This document shows positions 34,201 to 44,389 of a DNA stretch of 64,000 bases, piece by piece; positions within the stretch are counted from its first letter, which is position 1, and every line of letters starts with the position of its first letter. The notes beneath the pieces are model-generated. The model was not told the DNA's origin, made no database searches, and worked only from the letters and a program-made list of their open reading frames with translations. Source of the stretch: Siderastrea siderea (taxonomy: Eukaryota; Cnidaria; Anthozoa; Scleractinia; Rhizangiidae); assembly GCA_964030785.1 (NCBI GenBank), contig OZ034967.1, positions 49,822,533 through 49,886,532 of the forward strand. The letters are read 5' to 3'. Position numbers and translations under genes: made by a program.

Positions 34201-37200
34201 GGTTGGATGTCTTGGATTCAAGTAGACCTAAACCAGGTAATATTTCAACAAGAAGGTTGTCCTTTAAGCAGTCAACAAGGCAAGATTTCCACTCAAGAAA
34301 TGCCTAAAAGTCACAAAGAATGTTCTTGTCTGGAGCCTTTCGTTCGTGGATGTTGTTAGTTTCATTATTGATTCCTTTTTAAAAATGAACTGACGACTGA
34401 ACTCTGTGATTAACTTATCGGGAGGGAGGTTGAAATCAAGGTTGGGGGGGGTGGTGCTTGGGAGTACAGTGTACGAACACAATGTATTGCTTAACAGTTA
34501 TTCACCGAAGTAAGGTGAATAGTGGTGGATATTTGCTGAGCTGTGAAGTGGTGAGGGAAATAGCTACCTCTCTTCACAAACACTGAGGTGAAATAATTGC
34601 TTTATTATATACCATGTACCAGGCCAGTGGTTAGCCAGCACCAAATAGTTCCTTGTTTCCAGGAAATGCGAAAAAAACTCACATGCAAAATCCAGAACAT
34701 TATGCCATGGGGTGAATAGTAGCCAATCAGATCATGCAAAATCACTATCCAGTGGTTTGCTGTATACTAAAGTTCTTCTGTCGATGGTGCTATCATGTGA
34801 TAGGTTGCCCGAGGACATTTGATGTTCACAACAAATAAAGTTTGAATATCAAATTTCTGAGGCAGAAGGACGCCATTGTTTTTATTGTACAACGCTAAAT
34901 TTTGAGTGAAATTGCCAAAAACGGGCACTATGCATGTCACTATGCACATCACATGATCAGTTTCGGTTGATGTAAGCACGGCAAAATTTAGCGTTGTACT
35001 ATAAGGTAACATATTTTGCTCATGATGCCAATGTCTTCTACAGTCACTCTTTGCTGCAATAACAACCCGCATGGGAAGATGTGTAAGCGACGATGTCTAT
35101 GTTCCCCTCTATCCTAAAAGGTAACACTTATTTTTTTATCATTTGAGACCAAAGGGACACAATAATTTTTTTGTAGCAGCAGTACTACAACGTGTTGCAG
35201 TGATAAAGTGATTAAGTGGTGTACAATAGTGTCATAATGATTTCTTTTTGAACAATGCAATTGCAGGAATTTTTAAACCTTTATCGTAAGCTATGTCACT
35301 GATATGATTAAATTGTTTCAGTTCTTGTATTTTTCATGTATTTTTTTGCAGTTTACTGGACAACAAATCATCTGGTGCCCTCGCCTTCTTTCAGAGACAA
35401 TTTTGGAGTTGCGTTAAGGTATTTTTTTGTGTGTGTGTTAATTTGAGTAGTATTCTGTGAACGCACAATCGTTAAGACTCCTGGAGGCAAAAAAGATGTT
35501 TAGATAACGGGGGTTTGTCAGTATGAAAAAAGAAGTGTAGTCTCCAAAAACTATGCTTATCTAGAAAGAGTTGTTTAAACTCTGTGAAGATGTACGGTGA
35601 TCTAGAGGTTAGCGTGTAAAATGGACTTATTTCGAAGTTTTGACCTGAAAGTCTGTTCCTCCAGGTTTGTCTAAAGTTAGAAATTTTGTCCACATTGTCG
35701 TTTCCCCCCTAGATGTACACATGGAGACCCGAAAACTACCAGGAGAAGGGGAACCATGTGATGGGCTAGCATCCTGACTGGGGGTGAAGGGTAGTTGTAA
35801 ATGCCAGTTTGCTTTAAACTGTGGAAAACCAGTGTGAAGCACCGGGCCGATGAACATTCTAGGCCCATAAACAAAACGTAATTGTTTGTTTAAAGAAGCT
35901 TGGCATGCATCTTCGCGATGTTGTCTCTTATAAAAGATTCGAACAAACCGTTTTAGTTGTAGATTGCTAGTGGCAACTGGAAGGTATTAATTACGAAAAA
36001 CTGTTGAAAACTTTGCGACGTGGAATGCTCCAGGAATGCCAAGAAGATATCACATGATTTTTTTTTTCATAAAGAGAACAAAGTGGAACACTTTTGGGGC
36101 GATTTTTGGTAACCTAATGAATTATTCAGTTTGTGGAATCTCCTTTTTCCTCTCAGCTTATGGGTAACATTCTCAGATGGGAAGGTCTCATTTCATCAGC
36201 CAGGCTACAGGAAATGGCAGTTGACGGACTGCTGAACAGATATCTGCTCATGGCTCTTCAACACTCACATCTTTATTACGACAGCTTGGAGAAGGTCAAG
36301 GCTGTAAGTACAGTTTGCTGCTGTTACTTTCATATTTCTAATGTTTTAACCCTTTAACCCCCAATATCTACATGCATATTCTCCTCACTGTTCTCCTTGT
36401 ATTTCTTATGTTACTAGTTGGGAGAATTTGATTAAACATCAACACATTTCATGTCTGGAGATCATTTCCTTTATTCTCATGACCTCTATATTTGATCGAC
36501 TAATGATATTGTAAGGAGAAATCAGATGCTTGTCACTCTTGGGGCTTAAAGGGTTGGGCGATCTCGCAGCTCTTACAAGGTCTTCTCTGATTTGCTGAGA
36601 AAACAATACACCAAACAACAAAACAATGGACCCTAGCCCCGAAAACAATAGAGCTGCGTGATACCAAGGTCCAATGAAATTAGAGGTTGTTAAGAGCTGC
36701 GGGGCTACTCAAAGGGTTAATACTCTAGTAAAAGGCGCTAGAATTTGAGAGTATTGAGCTGTTGTTTAACGTGTGGAATCAGCACAAAAGATTTTGCAGC
36801 TTTGTAAACTAGTGCATTTCATTAATAGATTTTCATTAATAGTTCATCGTTAATAGATTTCTGGCTTTAATATTATTAAGCTTGGAATTATAGCACCTCC
36901 ATTGAGCTCGACAAATACATTATCACTGCCTCATTCAAGTCTTTCTCCAGGTCTGATGCATTTGTATCCGCTCTTTTGATTTACTTGTCAATCTGTCTGC
37001 GGGGGAATCCTCTTTGCAGATATACAAATTATGGGTTTAGCGTGGGGGTGGCAGATTGATGGCCTAGATTTCACGGGTGTGTGTGGCTGTATGGAGTAAA
37101 GGCCCCATTTACGTCACGCAAAGGTTTTTTGCTTGTTTGTAAGGATGTTTGTCCACTAGCCTGTTCCAGGCGTTCAGATATTGGAGTGCGAGCGAACAAT

Positions 37201-40200
37201 ATAGCAAGCGAAAGAGCGAGAAAAAACGAGGGGAGACTGGGCTTTCGCTCACTATATTTTTCGCTCGCGCTCCACTATCTGAATGCCTGGAACAGGCTAT
37301 TTGTCCACTATTTATCTGAAATTTTGAACCTGCTTGTGGTTCAGGTGCGATGGGAAAGTAGATGTGCATCGCACATGCCACGCAACTTGGGGTAGGCGAA
37401 TTCAAAACCAACGGGCGCAAATCTCCCTACAGTCTCTACGTTGAACTGTAACTTTTTTAGTTTTTGTCACTCGTAATCATGTAAGTAGGTAAAGGTAAAG
37501 TCGCTCACGAGCCAAGGTTGCTCACACGGCCGGAACTTAATCCCGCTTTTTGTAGCATGAAGTAAGTAAGAGTATTGATACTCCCCCCCCTCCCCCCCCC
37601 ACCTGGATGGGATGCTAGTCCATCGCAGGGTTAACCCGAGCAGTATGTCGCCGAAACCCATTTATACACCTGGGTGGAGAGAGACAATGTGGAGTAAAGT
37701 TTCAGGTCTAGGGAAACAACACGATGGCAAGGACTGGGCCTCGAACCACCAACCTTCAGATCTGAAGTCCAACCCGCTGACCACTACACCACTGCGCCCC
37801 CGCTGCATAATCGTGTACAGCCATGAAATTTTCATGGTGCCTCTGCTATAGAATAAAAAAGGGAAAATAAGCAAACAGACATCTATTGAACAAAACAACC
37901 TTTTTCCCTCGCAGATCACAGCCACCTTTCCCAAGCAGTGGTTTAATGATCAACAGCAGACAACTTTACCTTCGTTAGAAGCCCTGGCACGGTACCTCGC
38001 CACCTTGGCCGCTAACATGCAGCGCTCATCTGCTGGATGTCCTGAGGCAGAGAAGAAGAAAGCCAGGTTAGTGTGGACTGTATTTTTGCGCCGACGTAGA
38101 CGGTGCGGTGCGACTTCTGCTTACGACTGGCGCACAGAACTACAGAAATCGTAAGCTAAAGCAACTCATTTAAAAAAATAATAATGAAAAAAAAAAAAAA
38201 CAGGACATAAAGAGTGGACGTAAGCTAATAACGGAGAAGGAATCAACAAAAAAGCGCTCTAGGCACCATGTTGCATGGAAGAAAGTTGTACCTTTCAAAC
38301 CGGCTCTTAGTTAACCTTTAGGGCCGGCTGGCTAAATTAGGAAACAGTGCTGCCGAAACATCGTTTAAACTGGAAAACATATGTTCCCAAAGCAAAGGCT
38401 GCGTCCGGGAAACAACAATGCTTCTGAATTAATTCAAAACATTTTCTTCTGCGACATGTTTCTCGCCTGGCTTAACTGGGTAACGTTTGCTTTTTGCATC
38501 AATGTTTCTTAGTTAAGCCCGGCCCTAAGCAATCTCGTTCCCAGATCCCGCGCGCATTTACAAAGACAATGAAAGTTGATAGTGAAAACAATTTAATACT
38601 AAAGAAAGACCTTTTACCTACACTCGAAGAGGTTTACTAGTCCTGCCAGCTGCAAACTTTCAAAGCTTACAAATACGACAGATACGATGTCTTGCAAAAA
38701 TAACCAGGATCGCTGTTCTCGTTGTTTTTGTCATGCTGTCCGGCCGCTGCACCAGTTTTTGCACCACGTAATTCAAGAAGCCAATCCACCATTCACTTTT
38801 CAGCTACAGTGAGATTATCTGCTCCAGTTCAACAAAATAAACTTAAATCCTGTCTTCTGTTCCATCAAACTCGCACATATCATGGCTCCGCGGAGTGAAC
38901 GGATTTTTAACACAAAGCCGCTTATTTTAACTTCTACGACTGCACTGGAAAGACTGTCAGCTTCCATCCGCTTAAGACAATGATGAGAACAATTTTCAAG
39001 CCACCATTGTCCATAAACCATACCTTAGAGCTGGAAATTACAGGAATTATTCCAAAATTGTGCTCCTTCGACTGTCGTTTATCTTGAAGCGGGTATTCAT
39101 TCAGTTTTTGGCAAGAACCGCTGCAACGTATCACAAGGTTTTGGCGCCTTTTTCGTTTTAATCATGTGACCGACACTTGTTCCCTTTTTACGTCTTGTCT
39201 AACATGAATGTGAATTTGACTGCATTTATCGATTCTTTGGGAGTTTGTATAGCCCATTTTCTGATTTCTTTCCCACTGTCCGTCTCTGACGTGATCAAAA
39301 ACGTCCACCATAATCATCGCAAGACATTTTCGTTTCCTGTTTTGAAACTTCTTACTCGTAGACTTCCGGTAAATTTTAGTAGCCAATCAGATTTCGATTC
39401 GTCAGCATTTTGATATTGATTATCCCAGAGGTCTTGCATCCTTGGTGCTGACCAAAAGGAATGCGGCCCCTGGGAACGAGATTGGGCCCTTAGTTGTTGA
39501 TAGTTGTTGATTGTTAATAGTTGAGGAAAAGGGCAAGAACGTCATGCTAGCCCACATATAAGGCACTAATGTGAAGGTAAGTGAGTACAAGTGAAGGAAA
39601 GTGAGTACAAATGAAGGAAAATGAGTACAAATGAAGGAAAGTGAGTACAAGTGAAGGAAAGTGTGTGTTAGTAGTGGAGGTAGGTGCGTTAATCAGTTGG
39701 TGTATATATTCATATAGGATTGTAATGTTATTAGTGCCTTATTTGTGGGCTAGCATGACGTTCTTGCCCTATATGTGGGCTAGCGTGACGTTCTGGCCAA
39801 GAAAAGTTTTGTTTTGCAAAAAGATGGAGGGAAATGCGCGTGCGTCTTACATTTAACCGCTGCCAAGTTGCTGGGTTACGCTTCAGCTGTGTGAGCCGCC
39901 TCTGGCCGCTGTGCGACTTGACCCTAATCTATACAGCTGTCACAAAAGAAACACCAGATACTTGGCAATCACCGTTCTATATGTACAAATTTGATTCATT
40001 ACATTGATTAACCCTTTCACTCCTAAACTGGCCAAAGCAAAAAATTCACCAAAAATCCCAAATTTCGTTTCCTATAATCCAAGGAAATAAATAGTCCTAT
40101 GCAAAAGTTCTGCCAAAGAGGTTTCATTTGAGTGATAACACAATAGGACTTTGTCAACAGATTAAAAATTTAGAGTGACAAATCATCTCACCATAACTTG

Positions 40201-41053
40201 CTCTAGGAGCGAAAGGGTTAAAAATTGTGAGAGTTATTTATCAGTGAGTCACACAGGCATAATCAGAACTGGGGAAAAAAATCCGAGCTTTCCCAACAAG
40301 AGTCAAACCCATGACCTTCCGCGTACTAGTCCGCCTATATACGTTGCGACTGACTCGTTGGAGAATCGTGTCAGCTAGGCCTTTCATGTGACAAACATCC
40401 TGCATAGTGCTAGGATTTGAATGTCGATGTGTGGAATATGCGCAATGGAAGAAGTATGATGGTATGTTTTAAAATACTCGAAAGACAATTAAAAATCTCC
40501 TTACATTTTGAGAGACGAGCGTTGCTGCCCACCAGAATCGCATTAGGTGTCCCTAATTGAAGCGAAGACTACAACGCTGTCCTTATTTTTGAACGAGTTG
40601 ATCCGTGATCTGGTGCAGAAACCCACGCGGTCTACGAACAAAGAGTCTGGAGCGAATGTAAATACGGAGGCGTGCGAGGCTTGCGCGCGAGACTCTTTCC
40701 TCCCTTCGCGCCTCTCGGGTATCCGCGTTTTTGGCGATTCGAACATCCCGCCCGTGAGCTGTAGTCTAGATGAAGCGTGAACGTGTGATGGCTTTTGAAA
40801 TTCTTCCGTGAAGATCAACTATCTATCAAAATTTGGGGATAGCGTCCAGAGTAATTTCTGATTCGAATTCTGATTGGGTAGCTAAATTTTCATGAAAGAA
40901 TTCAAAGTGAACACACTGGTGTAACTACATTTTTTCTCTCTTAGGAGCGGGATCAAGAAAGTTATCCAGCTATTACTGCAGCTGAGATCAGTGGACAAGG
41001 CAAGGCTGGTGGCGACAGAACATAACATGGAGGAACTCGTGAAAGATGTCTGA
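25223..41053 (+). CDS. PAXBP1: PAX3/7-binding protein 1 (GCFC1) homologue, eleven exons
   Basis: Exons are 25223-26605, 27070-27196, 29797-29997, 31283-31482, 32223-32373, 33834-33952, 35044-35120, 35352-35418, 36157-36303, 37915-38066 and 40945-41053. All have GT/AG borders and matching phases, giving 910 residues (human about 917). Diagnostic blocks are SLLSFDDEITEENEVFKVKK, IPDAATIHAARKRREMA, LVREDENDISDDE, a coiled coil at about 393-440, QEMRGYVRDLIECL, and the GCFC domain from about residue 571 (SLCLPKLFAPFIRLQLLDW, FFQRQFWSCVK, DGLLNRYLLMA, FPKQWF). The family is nuclear: PAXBP1 links Pax3/7 to histone methylation, and related GCFC proteins act in spliceosome disassembly. The start at 25223 matches the homologue's MFRK-like N terminus better than the in-frame ATG at 25160. 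Introns carry several MITEs and SINEs. A possible poly(A) signal is at about 41804. Confidence 0.95.
28502..28654. mobile_element. MITE, family 4, copy 2
   Basis: TATTTTGTGGTTCAAGG plus TTTCTTTGGTTTGAAAATTT is mirrored by AAATTTTGAAACCAAAG and CTTGAACCACAACATA. Same family as 20309-20477. It lies in PAXBP1 intron 2. Confidence 0.8.
29119..29327. mobile_element. TTAACCCTTT-type MITE, family 5, copy 2
   Basis: It shares ACCCTTTAAGCCCTGAT, AATGCATATTCTCC and GATCACTTCCTTTATTCTC with copy 1 and ends GAGGGTTAA. The left TTAA has decayed to GAAA. It lies in PAXBP1 intron 2, with a partial SINE copy immediately downstream. Confidence 0.8.
29340..29440 (+). repeat. Partial SINE-like repeat
   Basis: It contains GGGGGCAACCCTGCAACGG and CATCCCATCCAGGGGGGAGT, followed by GCTTCATGCTACAGAAAC, matching the central body of the copy at 4546-4832. 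It is truncated at both ends. Confidence 0.65.
32450..32713. mobile_element. MITE, family 2, copy 2
   Basis: TAAAGCCGCAGCTGCACGAG on the left is mirrored by AGCCGCGGCCTTA on the right. The interior has TTTTTTGCTTGTGATGGTGA and AAAAAATCGCATCACCAT as in copy 1 at 15387. It begins about 75 bp after PAXBP1 exon 5. Confidence 0.8.
34887..34999. repeat. Short inverted-repeat element
   Basis: GTACAACGCTAAATTTTG at 34887-34904 is perfectly mirrored by CAAAATTTAGCGTTGTAC at 34982-34999, with about 77 bp between them. It lies 45 bp before the PAXBP1 exon at 35044. Confidence 0.75.
36346..36556. mobile_element. TTAACCCTTT-type MITE, family 5, copy 3
   Basis: It begins TTAACCCTTTAACCCCCAAT, contains CATGCATATTCTCC and GATCATTTCCTTTATTCTC, and ends GGGGCTTAAAGGGTT. 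It starts only 43 bp after the PAXBP1 exon ending at 36303, so it inserted close to a splice donor without removing it. Confidence 0.8.
37159..37299. mobile_element. Inverted-repeat element with 11 bp flanking duplication
   Basis: The left end GCCTGTTCCAGGCGTTCAGA is mirrored by TCTGAATGCCTGGAACAGGC. Both sides are flanked by TTTGTCCACTA (37148-37158 and 37300-37310). It is 141 bp with no coding capacity. A related element is nested at about 17546-17706. It lies in PAXBP1 intron 9. Confidence 0.75.
37487..37803 (-). repeat. tRNA-derived SINE-like repeat, near full length
   Basis: Read on the minus strand it starts GGGGGCGCAGTGGTGTAGTG and has a B box GGTTCGAGGCC. The same body follows as in the copy at 4546: CTCTCTCCACCCAGGTGTAT, then ATCCCATCCAGGTGGGGG, ending GCTCGTGAGCGACTTTACC. 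A long C run interrupts it near 37586-37600. It lies in PAXBP1 intron 9, about 110 bp before the exon at 37915. Confidence 0.8.
39530..39770. repeat. Inverted repeat enclosing a 20 bp minisatellite
   Basis: AGGGCAAGAACGTCATGCTA (about 39529) and its continuation through AAGGCACTAA are mirrored at 39731-39770. The loop carries about four tandem units of GTGAAGGAAAGTGAGTACAA at 39582-39662. A further partial direct copy of the right arm follows at 39771-39798. It lies in the last PAXBP1 intron. Confidence 0.75.
40008..40221. mobile_element. TTAACCCTTTCACTCC-type MITE, family 6
   Basis: TTAA-CCCTTTCACTCCTAAA at the left is mirrored by GGAGCGAAAGGG-TTAA at the right. The interior contains AGAGGTTTCATTTGA, which recurs in fragments near 46590, 56780 and 63355. 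About 214 bp, with TTAA on both sides. Confidence 0.75.
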
Positions 41054-44000
41054 CGTAGCCTACATTCATTTCATCCCCCGAAACAAAACATTAACTTCAA
41101 AGAAGTTGTAGTTGGTTCCTCGGCTGATGACTCGCGTTTCACTTTGGTGGAAGTGCAATTTCTCAAGAACCTGTGATTGGCATTGCACGTTTGATGCTCA
41201 TAAAGGCCAATAGACAGTTTACCTTCTGAAGAGACGGTGATCGGGTTCTTTAGGAAGCTGTACCCGTTTGGGATGAACTGAATGATAGTTCGCTCATTGT
41301 ACCGAGTTCTATCCTGACGGATGGCGACCCCAACAGGCGATTCTAAATCGCACTTCAACTAGTCAAAAGATCGCATAAAAAAGTTCAGTGAACAGTTTAC
41401 TACTTTTACTACATTGTTTCCGGCCATTAAATTGTAATAGATGAAAAGACTTGAATGCTTTTGGAAAAGTTGGTTTACTCGGAGTAGGGAGAATTGCGTC
41501 CCTTTTGAAAATGACGTTTTTGGCCTGTGAAAAGCCTCTCATCAGTGGCGTCTAAAGCGTAATGAAAATTAGGGAGGAGAGAGAGAGAGAGGAGACCCAA
41601 CCCTTACCCCTTGCCCTCGCCCTCCCCTCTTCCCTCTTCCCCTCCCCTCCGTACGCTGTGCGGCCCGGCTATCTTTTTTCTTCCATTTCTGATGTTCTGT
41701 GTTAACTGAAATAAGAAAACCAGAATACTTCCTAGAGAACGCCCTGTGTTTGTAAGAAGTGATTGTTTATGGAACTCCGCCAGGAAGAAACGAGCAAGTT
41801 TGTAAATAAAATAAAACCCTGTATAACTAAATATTGGATATTCTTGTCTCCTGTTGACAACCACGAGTTATGGGAAGCCTTAACTACGCATCGACTGTAA
41901 TGTCGGATTGAAACCGCGAATAATGTTGAGTGATAGAAACTCTACCCTCGGTTACAGAAGAGGAGCTTTTTTTATTACATTTGAAAGGAGCATTGTACAT
42001 ATATCTCAGATTATATTATGGTATGGGTACATTTATCACATTTTGCACTAACTACGTATATCGGTGCACTATTTGTATGACCTTCTACACTACGTTCATA
42101 CGTTTGTTACAATTTTAGTTATGTACCACCAACAGACGTACAACAGTCTAATTAAAACGAAAACTTTTGTGCGGGAAAGGGATTGGGTTGGATTGGGATC
42201 GTTTCCTAAAATTGTAAATGAACTTTTAATCAGTTATGCTTCACAGCATTTAGCCCCAAATTAAGCAATAAAAAGCCCCCCCCCCCCCCCAGATTTCATT
42301 TTCCCGCAGTTTATACGTTCGAAAGGGTAGATTATTGGCCACATATCAGCGACAATAAGTTAACAAATTGGCCGAAGAGAAGTGGTTTAAGGGGGGATTA
42401 CACGTGGATTCCTTTTACCCCAAACGTTTTAGCCTTTTTTCTTAATTATCTCCGGGAGATTTCACTCAATCCAAGAATGCTGTAATAGGATCGTAGTGCG
42501 AGTTCCCATAAATCTGAGCGATTTTTTTTTTGCGATTTTTAAATTAAACGTAAAGAAGGAGAAGGGGGAGGAAAATTGAATTAATTTTAAGAAAATTGAA
42601 AATTGTTAAGAATTAAAGGTGAGTTAAAATTAAATTTTAAAGTTAATAATTAATAGACGGATACCAAAACAGGCCACAAACAACCCCGAGTGCTCTTGCG
42701 TGGGGTTGGCCTGTCTGGGAGTGTGTACAAAAATTTATGCCCCTTTTTTTCTTTCTTAAATCTTATCCTATTCCTCCTATTTCCTCAAAATTCGCGTAGA
42801 AAAACTCGAGGATCGATGACGTCCTTTAAACCGGAAGTGACCTCGCTCCGCATTCTTTTTTTCGGGCTGTGACGGTCACAGCAGGGGCTCATGACACCTA
42901 AGATATGCGATCAATCTCGTTCTGTTCGTCACGGCTTGATCAATCCAACTTAATTCATAACCTAAAGAATAGCTCACATTTTTATCAGCGTAGTATTTAG
43001 AATACGTTCAGCGTAAGATTCAGTTCTTTTTAACAGGGAACACATACAGCTGCTTAAAAGTTTTGAAAATCTAACTGCACGTCAGGCACGTAATTTGTTG
43101 AAGTTGCGTTACCAAAAGCTGCGCATGCTGTTTTGTTGAATGTCTGTGCGGGCGCGGTGACCATTATGGGTACGCAAAGAGTTATCCGTTTCCTCTCAGT
43201 TCGACGCAGGTTAAAATTGTAATTCCAAAAGTAACTCTCTTCCGATTATCGCTGTGGTTAGATCTCCTGAAAGTACAACAAACTGGGGCGATCTCTGTGT
43301 TCTTCGATGCAAGTTTTCATTCAGTGAGCCGGATATTTGTTTAATTTTATCTTGATGCCTTGCTGACCTTGGTTTGAGATAAGTAAAGGCAGGTTTGTAC
43401 ATCGATTTTTTCCAGAACCAAAATCGTAAGCCAGAATGCAAGTTATGTTGGTAAATCCCAACTGAATGTAGTAAGAAAATGATATTTTTTCTTTAACACG
43501 TGTATTATGTTTTCGGTGGACTGTGGTATTTTCGTTTGAGCAATTGATAACGCTGTGTTTGGAAGGTAAATTCACAACATCAACCGGATATTCGTAGCTG
43601 ATTCTCTGCTAGCTTGAGAGGTTTCTCGTACTATAACGGATCTGAGTCGACGATTGGAGTAGTATAATGTTGCATAAAGAGATAGACTTGGAAGACTTAA
43701 AGAACAAATACTTAAAACCAATGGAGTTGTAACGAATTGTCAATATTAGCACAAATCATTGTTTGTACTGGGCAGTGTGAATTTCGCGGTCGGTTTCTTT
43801 AATGCTGCAAATTTTGTATCAAAATAAGTGATATTATCTCCCGCAACTGACAAAACAAAAAAGAGAGTAGTTTTGCATTGCTGTCTGTTAAAGTTACTTG
43901 TTGTTTCTTTACATTTTTGTAGTTTAATCGCCTGGGCTTTTGCATTGATACTCAGCCGACAGGGGTCATATTGTGTGTGGGTTGCAAGACAATGTGGTGG

Positions 44001-44389
44001 TCGACGTGATTTCATAATTGTAGTGGCGGTATTTTTGGGCTACATGTAATCTGTGGAGCATATAGCTAGAATGGGCGGATTAACTTCATTGTAAATGTTA
44101 CGGAAACTGACGGATCTGTGACTTATGAGCCAGGAAAAGCGTGTGTGTGTAATGAAACTGAATCAATCCCGTCCCGAATTGTGTTCACTTTCCCATTGTT
44201 TATCTGTTCTCCCGCAGGGCTGTTGAACTTCGCGAAATGGCTAAATTTCTCCTCACAGAGATCCTCTTTAAGATCGCAGCGACGGCTTGAAGCGAGAGGA
44301 GGACAGAAGGCAGTAATTTTTCAAAGAAATGACCTCGCAAAGCGCTCACTGTCTAAGAAATAAGAGGGATCATTTCCTGCCGTCGCTCT
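41054..44389. other. Intergenic region between PAXBP1 and MYO9
   Basis: The first 0.75 kb is probably PAXBP1 3' UTR, with overlapping AATAAA motifs near 41804-41815. A C run lies near 42279-42292. No supported coding exon was found. A CTCCCGCAG|GG acceptor at 44217 suggests that a 5' UTR exon of MYO9 begins at about 44218 and continues into the start codon at 44390, with an untranslated first exon and promoter further left. Confidence 0.5.

Noticed and set aside
39572..39662. CRISPR-like array
   Set aside because: Units are contiguous without unique spacers and the genome is eukaryotic; it is a minisatellite.
41604..41864. Minus-strand 86-residue open frame downstream of PAXBP1
   Set aside because: It lies in the probable 3' UTR with low-complexity Gly/Glu/Arg coding from a pyrimidine-rich tract.
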